From Chryseobacterium lactis (lineage in GTDB: Bacteria; Bacteroidota; Bacteroidia; Flavobacteriales; Weeksellaceae), in contig NZ_CP033924.1 in NCBI RefSeq assembly GCF_003815875.1, positions 1,736,001 through 1,800,000 on the forward strand: a stretch of DNA of 64,000 nt, in the 5' to 3' direction. Below, piece by piece: positions 24,435 through 32,438 of the stretch (its first letter is position 1; each line of letters opens with the position of its first letter). The position numbers were made by a program, and so were the translations under genes. The notes under the pieces are model-generated. The model saw only the letters and a list, made by a program, of their open reading frames with translations. It was not told the DNA's origin and did not search any database.

Positions 24435-24803
24435 ATGAAATTATTTTACAGCATACTTTTTACTTTATATATGGTACTAAGACCTTTAGTGCCAGTGGTA
24501 GAGTATGCTGTAAATTATGACTATATCAAAAACGTTTTATGTGTTAATAAAAGCAAGCCGGAACTTCATTGCAATGGAAAATGTTACCTGAGCAAAGAGC
24601 TGGCAAAAGCTAACGATACCGAATCTTTACCATTCAATAAGGTAAAAAACTCAGGTCAGAAGATTCTCGATATTTATATTCTGCCTGAAATTACAAAAGT
24701 TGCTGTCACAGGAAAAATTCCTTTTTTCAATTTCAGCTTTACTTACAAAACAGATTATTCTTTTCTGTTTCTGAAACACATTTTCAGACCACCGGTTTTT
24801 TAA
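24435..24803 (+). CDS. Small envelope protein with CNGKCY motif (paralog of 22153-22515)
   Basis: A 122-residue protein starting 4 bp after the SOD gene. It has an N-terminal hydrophobic helix (LFYSILFTLYMVLRPLVPVV), YAVNYDYIKNVLCVNK, then HCNGKCYLSKELAKAND, and the tail KHIFRPPVF. It matches the protein at 22153 over most of its length. The invariant Cys-x-GKCY segment and PP tail are the outstanding features. I cannot name a family with certainty. A copper link is inferred from the operon and from the small genes seen next to copper receptors in other bacteria. Confidence 0.6.
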   Translation: MKLFYSILFTLYMVLRPLVPVVEYAVNYDYIKNVLCVNKSKPELHCNGKCYLSKELAKANDTESLPFNKVKNSGQKILDIYILPEITKVAVTGKIPFFNFSFTYKTDYSFLFLKHIFRPPVF

Positions 24804-24955
24804 GTTCAACTATTCACTTATAAAAAAATTAACCACAAAAGTTACAGGAGTTTATTTAGGAGATCTTAAGTAAGCTTAATCCCATGTGGAGAATGCTCAC
24901 CAATTTGAAAATCTTTGATTTTACAAAAAGCTTGAGTGTACTTCTAATTAACCTT

Positions 24956-24971
24956 ACAATAACTTAATTGT
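24956..24971. promoter_or_regulatory. Possible dyad upstream of the copper uptake operon (ACAAT-N6-ATTGT)
   Basis: A 5-6-5 inverted repeat in the 249-bp gap before the lipoprotein gene. It is short and AT-rich, so it may be chance. No clear TAnnTTTG box was found between it and the gene. Confidence 0.25.
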
Positions 24972-25052
24972 TATAAAATTTTCTGTGGTAAAAGATGAAT
25001 GTTTCGGCATTCAACATATTTCTATTGTATTCACTCAACTAAAAAATCAATA

Positions 25053-25964
25053 ATGAAAATGTATAAACTTTTTGTAATGAGTGTATTGTTGATGGTGGTT
25101 TCATGTACTATTGACAAAACAAATTACGAAGATGAGCTCAATACAGCGGTTCCGGAATATTATGAGTTTAAAGAAGCGGCTGTTGTTACTAAAGATGAGT
25201 TTAAAATAAGTATTGAAGCACTAAACGGAACATTTTATCAGGGATATAATGAAATCCGTCTGAAAATTATCAATGCTCAAACCAATGAAAACATCAGCGT
25301 ATCGAACGTCACTTTTTTACCTGTCATAACCCATCCTGATGGAAACCGGACTTCATGTCCAAACAGGTATAACCTGGAATATAAATCTGCGGGGCACTAT
25401 TATTCCGGATATTCTGTATTTACAGATATAAGTAACGCATCCGCAAACTGGAAAATAGAGGTAAACTTCACTGTAAACCAAAAAACATATTCGGTCAATA
25501 AAGATATTTCTGTTCGGGAGCAGATCAATAGAAACCTGAATATGACCTCATTTACAGGAAATGATGGGGAGAAATACATTATTGCACTTATTTCACCGCA
25601 AAAACCAAAGGTGGCAGAAAATCAGCTAGTTGCTGGGATTTATAAGTATAATCTACCTAATGGGACAGGGGATTCTTTACCATTTTCATATGCTGAGGTG
25701 GTCGGTTATACTTTACAGTTGGATCCGAGAATGCCTGAACCTTCCATGGGAAATCACTCTTCCCCCAATAATAAGGATTTGATACAGGGAAATAACGGAT
25801 TGTACTATGGAGTGGTGAACTATACGATGACAGGAAACTGGACCTTAAACTTCATTTTGCTAAATAAAAACGGGAAAATTATCAAAGGAACCAAGGTCTC
25901 TACTGATTTTACCCCAGGTGTACAGGGCGCAAAAAGTGAACTTTTTATTGATACTTTATTCTAA
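25053..25964 (+). CDS. Lipoprotein opening the copper uptake operon (YtkA/FixH-like C-terminus)
   Basis: A 303-residue lipoprotein from the ATG at 25053, which places the lipobox (MVVSC, Cys18) correctly; the earlier in-frame ATG at 24999 would not. The body looks like two beta-sandwich domains. The first has HPDGNRTSCPN, and the second has LDPRMPEPSMGNHSSPNN with GVVNYTMTGNWTLNFILL. The Met/His-containing loop and GxW strand resemble YtkA/FixH-type domains linked to copper. It ends 3 bp before the TonB receptor, so the two are coupled. It may be a surface or periplasmic partner that passes copper to or from the receptor. The function is inferred from context. Confidence 0.65.
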   Translation: MKMYKLFVMSVLLMVVSCTIDKTNYEDELNTAVPEYYEFKEAAVVTKDEFKISIEALNGTFYQGYNEIRLKIINAQTNENISVSNVTFLPVITHPDGNRTSCPNRYNLEYKSAGHYYSGYSVFTDISNASANWKIEVNFTVNQKTYSVNKDISVREQINRNLNMTSFTGNDGEKYIIALISPQKPKVAENQLVAGIYKYNLPNGTGDSLPFSYAEVVGYTLQLDPRMPEPSMGNHSSPNNKDLIQGNNGLYYGVVNYTMTGNWTLNFILLNKNGKIIKGTKVSTDFTPGVQGAKSELFIDTLF

Positions 25965-25967
25965 CCC

Positions 25968-27947
25968 ATGAAGAAAATTGGATTTATCCTGATTTTTTTG
26001 GGACTGACAATACATGCTCAAAACAGGCAGGTATCAAAAGACAGCACAGCAGTTTTGGAAGAGGTAAAGGTAAAAGGGGACAAAAAGAAAATAGAAACAA
26101 AAATGAAAATGGCTGTTTCTGTAGACGAGTTTCTGGCATCTTCCGATAAGATAAGTTTTATTAAACGAGGTGCCTATGCCTGGGAACCGTTACTCAATAA
26201 TATGGGTACAGAGCGTTCTACGGTGACGATTGACGGAATGCACATTTTTGGTGCATGTACTGATAAAATGGATCCTGTGACTTCATATCTGGAAACCAAT
26301 AACCTTTCCGCTATTGACATAAAATCAGGTCAGGAAGGTAGTTTAAACGGTGCTACCGTTGCAGGAAGTATTGATCTGAAAAGAAAAAATACTCCTTTTA
26401 GCCTCCAAAAAAAATGGAATGGCTCGTACCAGACGGGTTTTGAGTTTAATAATAAACAGGTTTTCAATCTTGGAGCTATATCGTATTCAAGCAATAAGCT
26501 GGTCGTAGATGGTAGCATTTCCCTCCGGAAGGCAGAAAATTATTACGATGGAAATAATAATGAGGTCAACCATTCGCAATACAATAAATTCAATACCGGA
26601 ATTGGGATAGCGTATAAAACCACTGCTTTATCATCCGTACGAGTAGACGCCATTTTTGATATGGCAAAAAATGTAGGATTCCCGGCATTACCTATGGATT
26701 TATCACTTTCACGGGCTATGATTACCTCTGCATCGTTTAAGCAATTATTTAACGAAAGCCTGGTGAAATCGTGGGATACAAAAATCTATTTCAATGCTAT
26801 AGAGCATTATATGGATGATACCAAACGTCCCGAAAATCTCGTGCATATGGATATGCCCGGTTGGAGCACGACTTATGGACTGGTTTCTACAGTAAGCCTG
26901 AAAAAAGAGCGCTATGCTTCGGAAATTCAACTCAATGCCTATGATAATGTATCGATTGCCGAAATGCGAATGTATCCGCAAGACAGGAAAAACAGAACCA
27001 TGTTCGCGTATAGCTGGCCTTGGGTGACGACTCGTTTTGTCGGACTTTCAATGAATAATATATGGGATATATCAGAGCATGGTAGTTTGAGTTTTGGAGG
27101 ATCTTTAGGACTGAATTATAATGAGTCCAGATATGCAGAGTTCAACTGGATTTTTCATCCGGGAGCACCTCAGCAAAAAACAAGAGTACTGCCTGCTTTG
27201 CATGCCGGTTACCAATGGAATAAGGATCATTTTAATTTTTCTGTAGGAACAGGTTACGGGCACAGAGCTCCTTCTGTTTCTGAAGGATATGGATATTATA
27301 TTTATAACAGTTTTGACCGCTATGATTATATCGGAAATCCGGATTTGAAAAATGAAATTTCCTATGAAACCAATGCCAGTGCAGGTTTTAAAAATGATAA
27401 AATAAGCATTGAAGCCAAAGTGAACTATTTCTATATTCAGAATTATATTATTGGAAGGATTTTAAGCTTGGGAAGCCCGATGAATTATCAGTCAGTGGGA
27501 GTGAAAGCCTATACTTCCCTGGACCATGCCACTATTTTTAATATGTCTCTGAATGCCGGTTACAATATTATCCAGGATCTGCACTGGAAAGGAACATTAA
27601 CTTATGCACGTGGCCGTGATGACAACGGAAAAAATTTACCTTTCATCCGCCCGTTGAGCTACCAGACTTCTTTACATTTTATGCACCGTAATTTTGGATT
27701 TCAAACTTCTGTTAACGGTGACTTTATCCAGCTCAATTACAGCCCGGAATATGGAGAAGATCAAACACCGGCTTATACGATCTGGAACTTCTCTATGGAT
27801 TATACTTTTAAGATTAAACAATTCAAAACAGTAGTTCAGATTGGAGCGGAAAACCTTTTAAACAAATATTACAGCACCTATGCAGACTGGGGAAATATTC
27901 CAAGAATGGGTCGAAACATTTTTACCTCTTTAAAATTCAGCTTTTAA
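25968..27947 (+). CDS. TonB-dependent receptor, OprC/NosA-like (copper)
   Basis: A 659-residue outer-membrane receptor with a signal peptide (IHAQ), plug domain and a 22-strand-type barrel ending in F. The plug contains FGACTDKMD, giving C97-x3-M101, and an early barrel loop contains EHYMDD, giving H280-x-M282. As I recall, the copper channel OprC binds Cu through a CxxxM-HxM signature, and both halves are present here. VHMDMPGW nearby adds more Met and His. It is flanked by a lipoprotein and by MbnP and MbnH, all copper-associated. It probably imports copper ions or a small copper complex across the outer membrane using TonB. Confidence 0.85.
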   Translation: MKKIGFILIFLGLTIHAQNRQVSKDSTAVLEEVKVKGDKKKIETKMKMAVSVDEFLASSDKISFIKRGAYAWEPLLNNMGTERSTVTIDGMHIFGACTDKMDPVTSYLETNNLSAIDIKSGQEGSLNGATVAGSIDLKRKNTPFSLQKKWNGSYQTGFEFNNKQVFNLGAISYSSNKLVVDGSISLRKAENYYDGNNNEVNHSQYNKFNTGIGIAYKTTALSSVRVDAIFDMAKNVGFPALPMDLSLSRAMITSASFKQLFNESLVKSWDTKIYFNAIEHYMDDTKRPENLVHMDMPGWSTTYGLVSTVSLKKERYASEIQLNAYDNVSIAEMRMYPQDRKNRTMFAYSWPWVTTRFVGLSMNNIWDISEHGSLSFGGSLGLNYNESRYAEFNWIFHPGAPQQKTRVLPALHAGYQWNKDHFNFSVGTGYGHRAPSVSEGYGYYIYNSFDRYDYIGNPDLKNEISYETNASAGFKNDKISIEAKVNYFYIQNYIIGRILSLGSPMNYQSVGVKAYTSLDHATIFNMSLNAGYNIIQDLHWKGTLTYARGRDDNGKNLPFIRPLSYQTSLHFMHRNFGFQTSVNGDFIQLNYSPEYGEDQTPAYTIWNFSMDYTFKIKQFKTVVQIGAENLLNKYYSTYADWGNIPRMGRNIFTSLKFSF

Positions 27948-28008
27948 AAATGGTGAAATAGATTCCCTCTACTTTATTAAAAAACAACAATTTAAACAAT
28001 TTAAAACA

Positions 28009-28875
28009 ATGCAACATTTAAAAAAATATCTATTATTATCAGCTTTTACACTAGGATTAACTTCTTGTCAGAATAGTGATGATAATCCTGTCGCTAATAA
28101 TGTAACTCTTGAATTTAATAATACGTTTAAAAATCAGACGATTGTACTGGGCGAGGCAGCTTCAGGAACAGCTACTGTAAATACTTCCGCAGAAGGGCAA
28201 CTTCATCATTTTTCAGAATTGAAATATGTAATCAGTAATATCCGTCTTGTAAAAGCAGATGGAAACGAAATCCCTTATAAAGTAAATGACCTGGATCAGG
28301 GAGCAACTGTGGTGGATCAGTCGAAACCTGAAACTCTTCGTTACATTTTAGGGAATATACCTTCCGGAGAATATAAAAAGATAAAATTCGGTTTGGGTAT
28401 AAAAAAAGAACTTAATATTTTAGATCAGCTAAGATTTCCTAAATTTTATGCAACTGCCGGAGCCAATGATACTCAAATGATGTGGGAATGGGGAGCAGGA
28501 TATCGTTTCACGAAACTGGAAGGGTTTTATGGTACGGACAATAAACAAATGTCAATCCATACCGGTAGCACTATAAAAGGCTCTGAGGGTAACTACACGC
28601 AAGGTGTAGATGCTTACAGAGATATTACATTGGACCTCCCAAAGAATGCTATTGTTGATAATAAAGCTCCTAAAATTTCCATTAAAGCAGATTTTGATAA
28701 GCTTTTAACCGGTAAAATCAATACCATCGTTCTTACTTCAGGAACAGGGATGGACGGTAATGCAACCCCCAACATTCATACAGCGAATCAGATGGTGAAG
28801 TTTGTAGATAACATTGGAGGCAATGGTTCAGGGGATATTTCCGGGATGTTTTCGGTGAGCAGTGTTGAAAACTAG
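28009..28875 (+). CDS. MbnP-family copper-binding lipoprotein
   Basis: A 288-residue lipoprotein (lipobox LTSC, Cys20) that fits the MbnP family: LEFNNTF..., HHFSELKYVISNIRLV, and the signature MMWEWGAGYRF with W159 and W161. In methanotrophs MbnP binds copper after its partner MbnH oxidises one tryptophan to kynurenine. The Trp pair here is the natural candidate, and the neighbouring gene is MbnH. Local His residues (H66, H67) could complete the site. The gene sits 61 bp after the TonB receptor. It probably holds copper in the periplasm. The modification itself cannot be read from DNA. Confidence 0.88.
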   Translation: MQHLKKYLLLSAFTLGLTSCQNSDDNPVANNVTLEFNNTFKNQTIVLGEAASGTATVNTSAEGQLHHFSELKYVISNIRLVKADGNEIPYKVNDLDQGATVVDQSKPETLRYILGNIPSGEYKKIKFGLGIKKELNILDQLRFPKFYATAGANDTQMMWEWGAGYRFTKLEGFYGTDNKQMSIHTGSTIKGSEGNYTQGVDAYRDITLDLPKNAIVDNKAPKISIKADFDKLLTGKINTIVLTSGTGMDGNATPNIHTANQMVKFVDNIGGNGSGDISGMFSVSSVEN

Positions 28876-28906
28876 AAATCAGAACATCATTCTTTTTACT
28901 TTTAAA

Positions 28907-29926
28907 ATGAAAAAAATCTTCAGTATTTTATCCGTCCTCATCCTGTTAATATCTTGTAATAATGATTATTATGAGCCTCTTTCCAATGAGAATCCTGAGA
29001 TTTCGCTCAATATTCCGTTCGGATTTCCTGAACTTAATAAGTCGGTGAGTTCCAATAAGCCTACAAAATATGGTATTGAGCTGGGTGAAAAACTATTTCA
29101 GGAAAAGAGGTTGAGCGCAGACAATACTATTTCGTGTTCCAGTTGTCATATTCAGTCCAATGCTTTTGCGGATCATAATGCACAGGCGATAGGTATTCAG
29201 AGCAGAGTAGGATTACGAAATGCACCGGCGGTTCAGAATATGATGTTTATGAAGTTTTATAATTGGGATGGTAATATTCTTCAATTGGAGAAGCAGCCAT
29301 TGGTACCTATCATTACCCATGAAGAAATGGGTTCTTCCATTCTGGAGGTGATCGGGAAAATCAAAGATGACCTCATTTATAAAGATTTATTCAGAAAGAC
29401 CTTCGGAGATGAGAACGTTACGCCTGAAAGAATTTATAAAAGTATTGCTCAGTATGAGTATACATTGGTTTCTGCCAACAGTAAATATGATAAGATAAAG
29501 CGAGGTGAAGATGAAAAATTTGCGGAAAGTGAAACACAAGGTTATGTAACTTTTCAACAGAAGTGTGTAAGCTGTCATAGTACAGAGTTATTTACCGATC
29601 AGAGTTTCAGAAACATTGGATTTCCTGTTAATCCGAATACCAATGAAGCCGGACGTGGAAGAGTTACCGGAATTCCGGAAGACTATATGAGTTTTAGGGT
29701 TCCCTCATTACGGAATGTGGAATATACAGCTCCTTACGGAAGTTTTGGACAGTTTCCAACATTGAGAGCTGTTCTTGATTATTTTGATAAAGGGGTTCTG
29801 AATGCCGATAACCTGGATCCCGTTTTTAAACAGAATGGGAATAGAATACCGCTTACAGAACAGGAAAAAATCAACCTTATTTCGTTTATGAAAACATTGA
29901 GCGATCGTGAATTTGTGAAAAAATAA
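28907..29926 (+). CDS. MbnH-like di-haem cytochrome c peroxidase family protein
   Basis: A 339-residue lipoprotein from the ATG at 28907 (lipobox LISC, Cys17); an in-frame start at 28862 lies inside mbnP and would spoil the lipobox. Two c-type haem sites are visible: CSSCH at 77-81 and CVSCH at 220-224. The fold matches bacterial di-haem peroxidases (LGEKLFQEKRLS, NAPAVQN, FRVPSLRNVEYTAPYGSFG). Next to MbnP, the likely role is the MbnH reaction, oxidising an MbnP tryptophan with peroxide, rather than simple peroxide removal. It is the last gene of the operon and a terminator follows at 30003. Confidence 0.88.
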   Translation: MKKIFSILSVLILLISCNNDYYEPLSNENPEISLNIPFGFPELNKSVSSNKPTKYGIELGEKLFQEKRLSADNTISCSSCHIQSNAFADHNAQAIGIQSRVGLRNAPAVQNMMFMKFYNWDGNILQLEKQPLVPIITHEEMGSSILEVIGKIKDDLIYKDLFRKTFGDENVTPERIYKSIAQYEYTLVSANSKYDKIKRGEDEKFAESETQGYVTFQQKCVSCHSTELFTDQSFRNIGFPVNPNTNEAGRGRVTGIPEDYMSFRVPSLRNVEYTAPYGSFGQFPTLRAVLDYFDKGVLNADNLDPVFKQNGNRIPLTEQEKINLISFMKTLSDREFVKK

Positions 29927-30002
29927 TCTATGTAGAAACTCACTTCATGACCGTTTGTAAATCGACTCAATACAATCAGGATTCGAGGTTTTAATTAATG
30001 AA

Positions 30003-30035
30003 AGATTCCGTTATATTTTTAACGGAATCTTTTTG
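30003..30035 (+). terminator. Terminator of the copper uptake operon
   Basis: The arms AGATTCCGTTA and TAACGGAATCT form an 11-bp stem with a six-base loop, followed by TTTTTG. Confidence 0.85.
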
Positions 30036-30071
30036 TTTATCCATTTGATAATCATTTTATTCTGCGTCGCA

Positions 30072-30100
30072 TTGTATCTTGCCGGAATTTTCTATCTTTG
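30072..30100 (+). promoter_or_regulatory. Promoter of the btuB transcript (TTG-N18-TATCTTTG)
   Basis: A -33-type TTG at 30072 and the -7 box TATCTTTG at 30093-30100 are separated by 18 bp. Transcription would begin near 30106, right at the 5' edge of the riboswitch. Confidence 0.65.
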
Positions 30101-30104
30101 CCGG

Positions 30105-30275
30105 AATTTGGTGAGCCATAATAAGCTCTTAAAAGGGAATCCGGTGAAGATCCGGAACAGACCCGCTGCTGTAAGCTCCGCACCAAAGTTTTTGAAAAAT
30201 AAATCCACTGTTTTGTAATGGGAAGGATTTCAAAAATGGAGTAAGTCAGAAGACCTGCCAGAAAATTAATCGTTT
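30105..30275 (+). ncRNA. Cobalamin riboswitch upstream of btuB
   Basis: The conserved parts of the B12 aptamer are easy to see. They are AATTTGGTGAGCC at the 5' side, the core AAAAGGGAATCCGGTG with AAGATCCGG, then CAGACCCGCTGCTGTAA, and the closing GTCAGAAGACCTGCC near 30245. Between 30297 and 30378 a TTAGGA...TCCTAA pairing brackets a smaller CAGTGACTACTG hairpin just before the btuB start codon, and this is probably the expression platform, acting on translation. When adenosyl- or other cobalamin binds, expression of the receptor operon is expected to fall. Exact boundaries are estimated by eye. Confidence 0.93.
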
Positions 30276-30386
30276 GACGCTTTCGTGGAATAAAGCTTAG
30301 GACAACAATGATACTGTGCAGTGACTACTGTGCTTTGTCGTTGCTTTCTTACATCCATTAGCGTCATCATTATCCTAAATGAGCTA

Positions 30387-32438
30387 ATGGTGGCAAAACA
30401 GACTACATTACAACTGCATAAAGTCGTTTTCACAGTATTTGTGTTGACTTCTCAATTTCTATTTTCTCAATCGAAGAAAAACGACAGTATCAAAGAAAAA
30501 GCAATTAAGGCTGTCAATATTTATAAAAAGAATTTTAAAGAAATTCTCCCAGCCCAGACCTTACAGGGTGAGGAATTGGAAAGACTGAACAGTCACTCAG
30601 TTGCCGATGCCTTACGGTATTTTTCCGGAGTGCAAATCAAAGATTACGGTGGAATAGGAGGATTGAAAACGGTTAATATCCGAAGCATGGGAAGTCAGCA
30701 TGTTGGGGTCTTTTATGACGGAATTCAGTTAGGAAACGCTCAAAACGGATTAGTCGATCTGGGACGGTATTCTCTGGATGACCTGGAAGAAATATCGTTA
30801 TACAACGGACAGAAAAGTGAAATTTTCCAACCTGCCAAAGACTTTGGTTCCTCGGGATCTATTTATTTACAACCTAAAACACCTGTATTTACCGGAACGA
30901 AAAAGACGAATCTTGTCATCAGGGCAAAAAGTGCTTCCATTGATTTATTTAATCCTTCCTTTCGCTTGGAACAAAAAATTTCACCCAGAATTTCTGCAAG
31001 TTTTAGTGGTGAATTTCTCCAAAGTGACGGTATTTACAGATATCGCTATACCAGAAAATATCCTAACGGAAAAACGGCTAATGATACCATTGCCAAAAGA
31101 TATGATTCCGATATCAAAGCAAAACGTTTTGAAACATCCGTGAACGGAACTGTAAACAACGGAAGCTGGAACATCCGGGGATATGGCTATCTGTCAGATC
31201 GTGGTATCCCGGCTCCTATTGTCAACAACCGCTTTAAAGCGAGAGGAGCAAGAATGATTGATGAAAATTACTTTGTACAAGCCAATCTGAGGAAAAAACT
31301 GTTTCCAAAATTCGAAACCCAGCTCAAGGCAAAATTTGCTTATGATTACACCCATTTTAATGATACTGTACTATCACAAGCGGTTTACCCTTCACAAAAT
31401 ACTTATATCCAACGGGAAGTGTATCTTTCCTCTTCCAATATATATTCTATAAATTCCAATTGGGATGTTAGTGTAAGCGGAGACTTTCAGTACAATAATC
31501 TGGATGCCGACCTGAAGAACTTTTCTTATCCAACCCGATATACAACATTAGTTGCATTGGCTACCACCTATCAGTGGAATCGGTTCAAGTTTTTAGGAAG
31601 TCTCCTGGGTACATTTACTTTTGAAGAAGTAAGAAAAAATAAAAGACCCGACGACAGGAGAGAGTGGACGCCTGCTTTATTTATGAGTTATCAGCCTGAG
31701 GCAGTTCCGGAACTTACACTAAGGGCTTTCTACAAAAAGATTTTCAGGCTTCCTACTTTTAATGATCTGTATTATACGAATGTTGGAAGTACTTTCCTGG
31801 AACCTGAATTTACCTTTCAGCATGACATTGGATTTACTTATCAGAAAAAATATGATCATCCCATATTGAAAGGATTCTATGTAAAAGTAGACGGGTATTA
31901 TAACAAAGTAAAGGATAAAATTGTTGCAGTTCCTACGACGAACATGTTCCGCTGGATGATGCTGAATCTTGGAAAGGTAGAAATCATCGGAGTTGATATT
32001 AATGCACAGGCAGAAATCATGTTGGGAGTAGTGAAGCTTAAACCTTTATTATCCTACACCTATCAAAGTGCTAAAGATAAAACGGATAAAGGTTATGGAC
32101 TTGATCCCGGTGATACCTTTTATAATGCACAAATTCCTTATACCCCTCTGCATAGCGGTTCTTTTACAATGATGGCCGATTATAAGGACTGGAGCTTCAA
32201 TTACAGTGTTATCTATGTCGGAAAGCGCTATGATGGACAACTGGATAATATTCAATACAATTTTGTACAACCCTGGTATACTCATGACCTTTCTATTCAA
32301 AAGAAAATGAACCTGGCCGGACATCCTTTTAAAATCAATCTCGAAATGAACAATGTCTTTAATCAATATTATGATGTTGTCAAAAATTATCCTATGCCCG
32401 GAAGAAACTTCAGGCTCTCCTTAAACTTTAACTTATGA
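30387..32438 (+). CDS. btuB: TonB-dependent vitamin B12 receptor (BtuB-like)
   Basis: A 683-residue outer-membrane receptor. The ATG at 30387 is preferred because it follows the riboswitch platform and leads into a normal signal peptide ending FSQS. The plug carries LQGEELERLNSHSVADALRYFSG and GVFYDGIQLGNAQNG, and the barrel ends in NFNL. Control by the cobalamin riboswitch upstream, and the BtuG-like lipoprotein that overlaps its stop by four bases, identify the substrate as cobalamin or related corrinoids. Energy comes from TonB/ExbBD, not in this window; nor are BtuCDF genes here. Confidence 0.92.
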   Translation: MVAKQTTLQLHKVVFTVFVLTSQFLFSQSKKNDSIKEKAIKAVNIYKKNFKEILPAQTLQGEELERLNSHSVADALRYFSGVQIKDYGGIGGLKTVNIRSMGSQHVGVFYDGIQLGNAQNGLVDLGRYSLDDLEEISLYNGQKSEIFQPAKDFGSSGSIYLQPKTPVFTGTKKTNLVIRAKSASIDLFNPSFRLEQKISPRISASFSGEFLQSDGIYRYRYTRKYPNGKTANDTIAKRYDSDIKAKRFETSVNGTVNNGSWNIRGYGYLSDRGIPAPIVNNRFKARGARMIDENYFVQANLRKKLFPKFETQLKAKFAYDYTHFNDTVLSQAVYPSQNTYIQREVYLSSSNIYSINSNWDVSVSGDFQYNNLDADLKNFSYPTRYTTLVALATTYQWNRFKFLGSLLGTFTFEEVRKNKRPDDRREWTPALFMSYQPEAVPELTLRAFYKKIFRLPTFNDLYYTNVGSTFLEPEFTFQHDIGFTYQKKYDHPILKGFYVKVDGYYNKVKDKIVAVPTTNMFRWMMLNLGKVEIIGVDINAQAEIMLGVVKLKPLLSYTYQSAKDKTDKGYGLDPGDTFYNAQIPYTPLHSGSFTMMADYKDWSFNYSVIYVGKRYDGQLDNIQYNFVQPWYTHDLSIQKKMNLAGHPFKINLEMNNVFNQYYDVVKNYPMPGRNFRLSLNFNL

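Noticed and set aside
30033..30218. Short frame over the B12 riboswitch
   Set aside because: It runs through the conserved aptamer core, which explains the sequence better than a protein.
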